From positions 558,001 through 622,000 of the forward strand of contig NZ_JAFCLP010000002.1 of the NCBI RefSeq assembly GCF_018129405.1: 64,000 nucleotides of DNA, read 5' to 3'. Positions 58,482-64,000 of the stretch are shown one piece after another; positions within the stretch are counted from its first letter, which is position 1; each line of letters starts with the position of its first letter. The notes below the pieces were generated by a model that worked only from the letters and a program-made list of their open reading frames with translations, did not search any database and had not been told where the DNA came from. The position numbers were made by a program, and so were the translations under genes. Source of the DNA: Bradyrhizobium iriomotense. GTDB lineage: Bacteria > Pseudomonadota > Alphaproteobacteria > Rhizobiales > Xanthobacteraceae.

Positions 58482-60971
58482 TTGAGCCACTTCACTGATT
58501 CGGGGCGACGAAACGCCGTGACCTCCTTTCCTCGTGCCGCCTGGCGATCCGCCGGTCTGGTCGTGAGCCTGATGGCAGGGCTGTCGGTCGGCTGCGTCGC
58601 CCTCGCCAAGTCCAACGAAACGCCCGCAGACGGGACCAAGGAACCCGCGAAGCAAACTGCCAAGGACGCCGCGAAGGGATCAGCCAAGGGCGCAGCCAAG
58701 GACACGTCGAAGGGAACCGGCAAGGACGCAACAAAGGGTTCGAGCAAGGCGGCGGCTGGCGCCCCGGCCAAGGATGCAGCGAAGAAGCCGGCCAAGGAGA
58801 CCAGCAAGGATGCCGGCAAGACCGCGGGCAAGGACTCCGGGAAGGACAAGCCGAAGCCAGCAGCCGCAGCCCCTGCGCCAAAATCACAGCCAACCGCCAA
58901 CGGCTCGCCCGCCAAAACGGCGCCCGCCCCGGCCGTGACGGCCACCGTCAGGCCGACCGCCCCGGCCCCGGCAAAACCCATCGCAGCTCCCGTGCTGGCG
59001 CCGGCGACCCGCCAGCACGCCGCACCGCGCAAGCCGGTCACGCCAGCCGCGGTCGCTGCGACCTCGTCGACGTCGCAGGCCGACAAGGACACGCTGGAGA
59101 ACGTCATCGAGCTCGTGCGCAAGCGCAAGGCGGGAGACGCCACCAACTACGCCGCCTCCATCTCCGATCCCGTCGCGCGAAAACTTGCGGAATGGATCAT
59201 CCTGCGCAGCGAGGATAATGGCGCCACCGTCGAGCGCTACCGCGCCTTCCTCTCGGCCAATCCGAGCTGGCCGTCGCAGACCTTCCTGCGCCGCCGCCTC
59301 GAGGCCGCGATGTGGGACGACAGGCGCGACGATTCCGTCGCGTGGTCCTGGTTCGAGAACGAATCCCCGGTATCCGCCAAGGGCCGCTTCACGCTCGCCA
59401 AGGCGATGCTGGCGCGCGGCGACCGCGCCAATGCCGAGCGGCTGGTGCGCGAGGCCTGGCGCAGCGATCCGATGTCGGAGGACACCGAGAACAACGCGCT
59501 CGACCAGTTCGGTGCCCTGCTGACGCCGGGCGACCAGAAGGCGCGGATGGACACCCTGCTCTACGGCAGCGAGAACGAGGCCGCGCTGCGCGCCGCAAAA
59601 CGCCTCGGCGCCGGCTATGTCGCGCTCGCCAAGGCCCGCATCGCCTCCGTCAAGAAGGCGCCGAACGCGCGGGCATTGCTCGAGGCGGTGCCGCGCGAGC
59701 TGCACAATGATCCCGGCTTCCTCTTCAGCAGGATCCAGCTGCTGCGCCGCGAGGAGAAGTTCACTGAGGCCGCCCAGCTGATGCTGTCGGCGCCGAAGGA
59801 TCCGAACCGGCTCTACAATCTCGACGAATGGTGGATCGAGCGGCGCCTCCTGGCGCGCAAGATGATCGACACCGAGGAATTCCGCAGCGCCTATCTGATC
59901 GCGCGCGATGCGGCCCTGCCCTCCCGCGACATCTACAAGACCGAGCAGGAATTCACCGCGGGCTGGATCGCGCTGCGCTTCCTCAACGACCCCACGATCG
60001 CCACGCAGCACTTTGCCCGCATCGGCGTCGGCAGCGTCAACCCGACCACGCTGGCGCGCGCCGGCTATTGGCAGGGCCGCGCCGCGGAAGCCGCCGGCCG
60101 CCAGCAGGAGGCGCGCAATGCCTATGCCCGCGCTGCCGAACAATCGACCAGCTATTACGGCCAGCTCGCGCGCGCAAAACTCGGCCTGCCGCAGATCGAG
60201 CTGAACAGCCAGCCGCGCGGCCGCGGCGCCGAGCGGCTCGAGATCGTGCGCGCCGCGCACCTGCTCTACGAGCTCGATGAACGCGAGATGGCGGTGCCGA
60301 TGCTCGCCGACATGGGCGAGAACGGCGATCCCGAGGCGCTTGCCGGCCTTGGCGAGCTGACCCAGCGCTACAGCGACGCGCGCGGCATGCTGCTGCTCGG
60401 CAAGGCCGCGCTCAACCGTGGCCTGCCCTTCGACTTCTATGCCTATCCCGTCAACGGCATCCCGCAATTCACGCCGATCGGCCCCGAGGTCGAGCGCAGC
60501 ATCGTCTACGCCATCGCGCGGCAGGAGAGCGCGTTCAACCCGTCGGTGGTCTCGCCGGCCCAGGCCTACGGGCTGATGCAGGTGACGCCGGATGCCGCGC
60601 GCTATGTCTGCAAGCGGCACGGCGCGACCTACGATCTGGGGCGGCTCAAGAACGATTCGGTCTACAACGCCACGCTCGGTTCGGCCGAGCTCGGCGGGCT
60701 GCTCGAGGATTATCGCGGCTCCTACATCATGACCTTTGCCGCCTACAATGCCGGCCGCGGCAGCGTGAAGAAGTGGATCGACCGCTACGGCGATCCACGC
60801 GACCCCAAGGTCGATGCGGTCGACTGGGTCGAGCTGATCCCCTTCTCCGAGACGCGCAATTACGTGCAGCGGATCATGGAGAACCTTCAGGTCTACCGCG
60901 CCCGCTTCGGCGGCGGTACGCGGCTGCAGATCGAGGCCGATTTGCGCCGCGGCGCCGGCAGCGTGGAATAG
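58482..60971 (+). CDS. slt: Soluble lytic murein transglycosylase with Lys-periodic N-terminal linker
   Basis: Slt cleaves peptidoglycan glycan strands, forming anhydro-muramic ends. The 829-residue protein has a TTG start at 58482 (an in-frame GTG at 58518 is an alternative), a signal ending ALA at residue 42, a low-complexity linker of about 130 residues, a helical ring domain, and a C-terminal SLT domain. The SLT catalytic Glu is about residue 682 in YAIARQESAFNPSVVSPAQAYGLMQV, followed by FAAYNAGRGSVKKWI. The linker contains ten Lys spaced exactly four residues apart (residues 53-89). It is divergent from dapA. Confidence 0.93.
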   Translation: MSHFTDSGRRNAVTSFPRAAWRSAGLVVSLMAGLSVGCVALAKSNETPADGTKEPAKQTAKDAAKGSAKGAAKDTSKGTGKDATKGSSKAAAGAPAKDAAKKPAKETSKDAGKTAGKDSGKDKPKPAAAAPAPKSQPTANGSPAKTAPAPAVTATVRPTAPAPAKPIAAPVLAPATRQHAAPRKPVTPAAVAATSSTSQADKDTLENVIELVRKRKAGDATNYAASISDPVARKLAEWIILRSEDNGATVERYRAFLSANPSWPSQTFLRRRLEAAMWDDRRDDSVAWSWFENESPVSAKGRFTLAKAMLARGDRANAERLVREAWRSDPMSEDTENNALDQFGALLTPGDQKARMDTLLYGSENEAALRAAKRLGAGYVALAKARIASVKKAPNARALLEAVPRELHNDPGFLFSRIQLLRREEKFTEAAQLMLSAPKDPNRLYNLDEWWIERRLLARKMIDTEEFRSAYLIARDAALPSRDIYKTEQEFTAGWIALRFLNDPTIATQHFARIGVGSVNPTTLARAGYWQGRAAEAAGRQQEARNAYARAAEQSTSYYGQLARAKLGLPQIELNSQPRGRGAERLEIVRAAHLLYELDEREMAVPMLADMGENGDPEALAGLGELTQRYSDARGMLLLGKAALNRGLPFDFYAYPVNGIPQFTPIGPEVERSIVYAIARQESAFNPSVVSPAQAYGLMQVTPDAARYVCKRHGATYDLGRLKNDSVYNATLGSAELGGLLEDYRGSYIMTFAAYNAGRGSVKKWIDRYGDPRDPKVDAVDWVELIPFSETRNYVQRIMENLQVYRARFGGGTRLQIEADLRRGAGSVE

Positions 60972-61263
60972 AGACGGCCCGACTCTCGATTCGCTGCCGG
61001 GAGCATCGGTGGCGAAGGCCGGACATGCGCCGTCGTCCGGCTCGAGCCTTCGAGGAATATTCTCGAGGCCGAACCTGGTCGTGAGGCGAGCCGTCCCAGA
61101 GCGCGCAGCTTGAGAGCTGCCGACGTAGCTAGTCAGAACGTCCGCGACGGCGCCGATAGCGGACCAAATTCCGCATCGCAGCGAAACGACGCAAAGTACC
61201 AACAACGGGCAAGAGGAGCGGGCGACCATAGGAGGCCACCCGCAAGGGCTCAGAACTGCGCGC

Positions 61264-62973
61264 CTATTTCGCTATCGCCGCCCGCGCCGCTTCGATCTTG
61301 GCCTTCACCGCGTCTAGATTGAAGCTTGCACCCCTCTGCATCGGCGGAAACTCGATCGCCGTCATCGCCAGCTTTTCCACCTGCTGCTGAACAAACACGA
61401 AGCGCCAGAATTCGTATTTGAACCAGTCGAAGTATTGTTGCGCTCCGTATTTGGTCCCGCTATCGGGCCAGCCCGTGCGCTCGAAAGGATCGAGGCGAAG
61501 GTTGGTCAAATAGGGCACGTCAACCTTGCTTTTTTCACCCAACCAGCCTCCAGGCTGGTCGATGAAACGATATTTGTAGTCGTCGATGCGCACGGCCCCC
61601 AGCTCGCTTTCGCCGAAATAAAAGATTTCGTGCCGATTTGACGGCCCCTTGCCAGTGATCATGTCCAGCTGGTTGTAGCCGTCCAGATGGCACTTGTAGG
61701 TGCGGTCGCCGATGTGCTTACCCTTCTTGAGCTCGTCGACGATGTTGGGGTTGCCGGCAGCGGCCAGGAAGGTCGGGAACCAGTCCAGCCCGGACATGAT
61801 GCCGTTCTCGACCTTGCCGGCCGGCACCTTGCCCGGCCAGCGGATCATCGCCGGCGCGCGGAAGCCGCCCTCCATGACCGTGCCTTTGCTCTGCGCGAAT
61901 GGCGTCTGTCCCCCATCGGGCCAGGTGAAGACCTCGGTGCCGTTGTCGGTCGTGAAGACCACGATGGTGTTGTCATCGACGCCCATGTCCTTCAGCTTCT
62001 GCATCACGATGCCAACGTCGTCGTCGAGTTGCGCCATGCCGGCTTCATGGATGGACCAACCGTTCTTGGAGTTGCGCATCGCCTGGTACTTCGGCGACAG
62101 GTGCGTAACGATGTGCATGCGGGTCGGATTGAGCCACAGGAAGAATGGCTTGTTGTCGGCCTTAGCTCTGTCGATGAAATTCAGCGCAAAGTCGCGGATT
62201 TCATCGTCCACGGTTTCCATCCGCTTGGGATAGAGCGTTCCGGCGTCTTCGATCCTCTGCTTGCCGACTTTGCCCCAGCGCGGATCCACGGTGGCATCGT
62301 CCACGTTGGTCGCCCACGAGTGAACCATGTTGCGCGGACCGACTGTGTTCAACAGCTCCTGCGGATAAGCGGGGTGGGCCGGATCTTCCATCGCGTCGAG
62401 GTGATACAGGTAGCCGAAGAACTCATCGAAGCCATGCACCGTAGGCAGAAACTCGTTTTTGTCGCCAAGGTGGTTCTTGCCGAACTGGCCGGTGGCGTAG
62501 CCCATTCCTTTCAGCGCCGTGGCAATGGTCACGGCCTCCGCCGGCAAGCCGGTGGGAGCGCCGGCCTGGCCGACTGTGGTCATGCCGGTCCGGATCGGCA
62601 GCTCACCGGTGATGAAGTTGGCGCGACCCGCCGTGCAACTCGCCTCGGCGTAGTAGTCGGTGAACAGCATGCCTTCGGCGGCGATCTTGTCGAGGTTTGG
62701 CGTCCGCCCGGCCATCATCCCGCGGTGGTAGGCGCCGATATTCCAGATGCCGATATCGTCTCCCATGATGACGACGATGTTCGGCCGCTGGCCGGCCGCT
62801 GCTGGCGCTGGTGCCGGTTGCTGCGCTTGTACCGGGCTCGTCAATCCGACGGCCGAGAGCGCCGAAGCGGCGACGAGAGAACTGCCACTCAACAAGAGAT
62901 CGCGGCGTTTCAATTCTCCGCCGATTGGTCTCGTGCTCATCTCAGGCTGTTCTGGAATCCTATCGTTACTCAT
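61264..62973 (-). CDS. Arylsulfatase, exported, formylglycine type (second copy)
   Basis: The 569-residue protein is a close paralogue of the sulfatase at 41276-42970. It has a Tat-like signal (ELKRRDLLLSGSSLVAASAL, twin Arg 23-24), RPNIVVIMGDDIGIWNIGAY, the modification site SCTAGR with Cys113, GYATGQFGKNHLGD, and FTTDNGTEVFTWPDGG. The ATG at 62973 overlaps the stop of the degraded FGE frame as ATGA, showing an ancestral FGE-sulfatase pair. It probably relies on the intact FGE at 42981-44000 for maturation. Confidence 0.94.
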   Translation of the reverse strand: MSNDRIPEQPEMSTRPIGGELKRRDLLLSGSSLVAASALSAVGLTSPVQAQQPAPAPAAAGQRPNIVVIMGDDIGIWNIGAYHRGMMAGRTPNLDKIAAEGMLFTDYYAEASCTAGRANFITGELPIRTGMTTVGQAGAPTGLPAEAVTIATALKGMGYATGQFGKNHLGDKNEFLPTVHGFDEFFGYLYHLDAMEDPAHPAYPQELLNTVGPRNMVHSWATNVDDATVDPRWGKVGKQRIEDAGTLYPKRMETVDDEIRDFALNFIDRAKADNKPFFLWLNPTRMHIVTHLSPKYQAMRNSKNGWSIHEAGMAQLDDDVGIVMQKLKDMGVDDNTIVVFTTDNGTEVFTWPDGGQTPFAQSKGTVMEGGFRAPAMIRWPGKVPAGKVENGIMSGLDWFPTFLAAAGNPNIVDELKKGKHIGDRTYKCHLDGYNQLDMITGKGPSNRHEIFYFGESELGAVRIDDYKYRFIDQPGGWLGEKSKVDVPYLTNLRLDPFERTGWPDSGTKYGAQQYFDWFKYEFWRFVFVQQQVEKLAMTAIEFPPMQRGASFNLDAVKAKIEAARAAIAK

Positions 62974-63541
62974 GATGTGATCCTCTTCCTGGTGATGCAC
63001 CTGAAGCCGAGATGGCTTGCTGAGGTGTCGATCGGCTCGGCATGACGGCGCGGCCGGACGATAGCGGCGGCAGTAGTTGGGAGCGCAAAGATGCGAGCCG
63101 CCCTTGAGCACCTTGCGCGGAATCCTGAGGTTTGGCTGACAAGAGTCGTAGCTCGCGCCCTCGGGCCCTCCGCGAGGATTTTGCGGGATGCAGCAGACTT
63201 TCGGGGCGCAAGTCTACGGCTCGCTTAGGCGGCGTGAAGACCAGCGAGCCGGCCCTGAGCATGTGCAGAGCGCCCGGATAGTCATTCGCATCAGGTGTAA
63301 CTTCGGCGACAGTGACGTAACCGGTCGCGTTCACGAATTTGCGGAATTGGCGGTTGGTGACCGGCGTGCGATCCATCCAGAATCCGTCAACGGTAACGCG
63401 ATGGGCCGGCGCTTCCTCCGGATAATGCCGATCCGAGCCCATGCGAAACGTGCCGCCCGGCACATACAGCATCCCCTCACCTGCTGGATGCTCAGACGAT
63501 TGTCCGGAGCCAGACAACGATTTCGTATCAGCCAGATTCAT
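62970..63541 (-). pseudogene. Degraded formylglycine-generating enzyme gene
   Basis: The first 107 or so residues (MNLADTKS... MLYVPGGTFRMGSD, DGFWMDRTPVTNRQF, YPGALHMLRAGSLVFTPP) match the N-terminus of the FGE at 42981. The frame then meets a deletion junction near 63205-63225. About 145-150 residues, including the TEAEWEFAARGG and IGNVWEWTSDWW regions, are missing. The C-terminal part resumes in another frame as CCIPQNPRGG and GGSHLCAPNYCRRYRPAA, then a one-base insertion after RPAA shifts it again, leaving RHAEPIDTSASHLGFRC in a third frame up to a TGA at 62970. Both catalytic Cys survive, but no intact protein can be made. Confidence 0.9.
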
Positions 63542-63793
63542 GACGCCCCCCGGGCGCGTGCATCAGCGGCCTGCGTTGCTTGATTCGTGACACCGCCCGA
63601 AGAGTCGATTCGCTTGATGTGCGTCTTTCGAAAGTGGGGCCTTTGACGGACGGTGAGGCGTACAGAAACGGAGCGGCTCGTCTCCGGATTGATCCAGATC
63701 AAGGGTCCACAGCTCGGCGGCAGCGGAGGCTCAAGCCTGAGTAGCTTGAAAGCCGACCCTCGCTGGCTCGCAAGCCCATGCAACCAAAAGAAA

Positions 63794-63819
63794 AGCCCCG
63801 GCGGTTTCCCGCCGGGGCT
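63794..63819 (-). terminator. Intrinsic terminator of the porin gene
   Basis: A perfect 11-bp stem (AGCCCCGGCGG / CCGCCGGGGCT) with a 4-nt loop is followed on the minus strand by TTTTCTTTTGG. It lies 24 nt beyond the stop codon of the porin gene at the window edge. The 250-nt stretch before it (63542-63793) shows no gene; the small frame there has no family support. Confidence 0.9.
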
Positions 63820-63843
63820 CTCTGTCAGGTCGTTAGACCGAAC

Positions 63844-64000
63844 TTACCAGTTGCGCTGAGCGCGGAGGAGCAGGGTGAAAGAGTCCTGATCCTTCAGCTC
63901 GTAGCTCGCGATCGGCTTGGCAGACCCCGAGTTGATTGCAGTGGTGGTCACGACACCAGAATACTTCTGGTCGAGGTGGGTCCAGTTGAAGTCAGCCGAG
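63844..64000 (-). CDS. Porin, alphaproteobacterial Porin_2 type (C-terminal end only)
   Basis: The minus-strand frame enters at the right edge and stops with TAA at 63844. It shows 51 residues reading ADFNWTHLDQKYSG and ending SFTLLLRAQRNW. The alternating strand pattern and aromatic C-terminal residue are those of an outer-membrane barrel, and the last residues match the general porins of Bradyrhizobium. Most of the gene lies outside the window. A strong terminator follows. Confidence 0.8.
   Translation of the reverse strand, partial: SADFNWTHLDQKYSGVVTTTAINSGSAKPIASYELKDQDSFTLLLRAQRNW

Noticed and set aside
62966-63541. Reading the degraded FGE as one intact 191-residue protein
   Set aside because: After about residue 107 the frame is out of phase with the FGE C-terminus and becomes Ser/Arg-rich nonsense; the true C-terminal segments lie in other frames.
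63538-63783. An 81-codon minus-strand frame before the degraded FGE gene
   Set aside because: No family resemblance and no good start; the region is better read as upstream sequence of the FGE remnant.

Overview
The window is GC-rich chromosomal DNA from an alphaproteobacterium of the Bradyrhizobium / Nitrobacteraceae type. The grounds are the HemB metal site with Asp in place of Cys, an LdtR-type MarR regulator, a Mur/Fur-like box in front of mntH, an alphaproteobacterial porin end, the order era-rnc-lepB-acpS-pdxJ-rsh-rpoZ, and many Bradyrhizobium-like palindromic intergenic repeats. The genus is inferred from recognised protein sequences; no search was run. No rRNA, tRNA, CRISPR array, prophage or insertion sequence was seen.

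Region 1 (1-13.7 kb): a partial cytochrome bc1 chaperone gene diverges from bamE/omlA and is followed by an orphan TctC-type binding protein. Then comes a long minus-strand housekeeping run, transcribed glyA-nrdR-ribD-ribE-ribH-nusB-thiL-hppA, interrupted by repeat elements. Small conserved unknowns, ldtR and a DUF6163-like membrane protein follow. Region 2 (13.7-34.3 kb): hemB, an RDD protein and bpt are followed by mntH with its operator, MFS and DMT exporters, a soluble class III cyclase, a periplasmic lactonase-like hydrolase and a metal/oxyanion block (dmeF divergent from chrB-like/chrA). A GMC oxidoreductase gene paired with an orphan binding protein and parC close this region.

Region 3 (34.5-45.5 kb) is the most interesting part. 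Seven minus-strand genes are packed with gaps from a 4-nt overlap to about 100 nt. In transcription order they encode a formylglycine-generating enzyme, an exported arylsulfatase, two DUF1254/DUF1214 proteins, an outer-membrane MetA-pathway-like protein, a membrane class III cyclase with a Cache-like sensor, and an exported NMT1-type binding protein. An AraC regulator is divergent. I read this as a candidate sulfate-ester or aromatic sensing and catabolic operon with its own cyclic-nucleotide output. A second, partly decayed copy of the sulfatase/FGE module lies at 61.3-63.5 kb: its sulfatase is intact, but its FGE has an internal deletion and a frameshift.

Region 4 (45.6-61 kb): recO, era, rnc, lepB, acpS, pdxJ, rsh and rpoZ form a conserved core run. 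It is followed by a NYN-domain gene overlapping a family 5 uracil-DNA glycosylase, then a peroxiredoxin, smpB, mscL, dapA and a soluble lytic transglycosylase with a lysine-periodic linker. The window ends in a porin gene with its own terminator.
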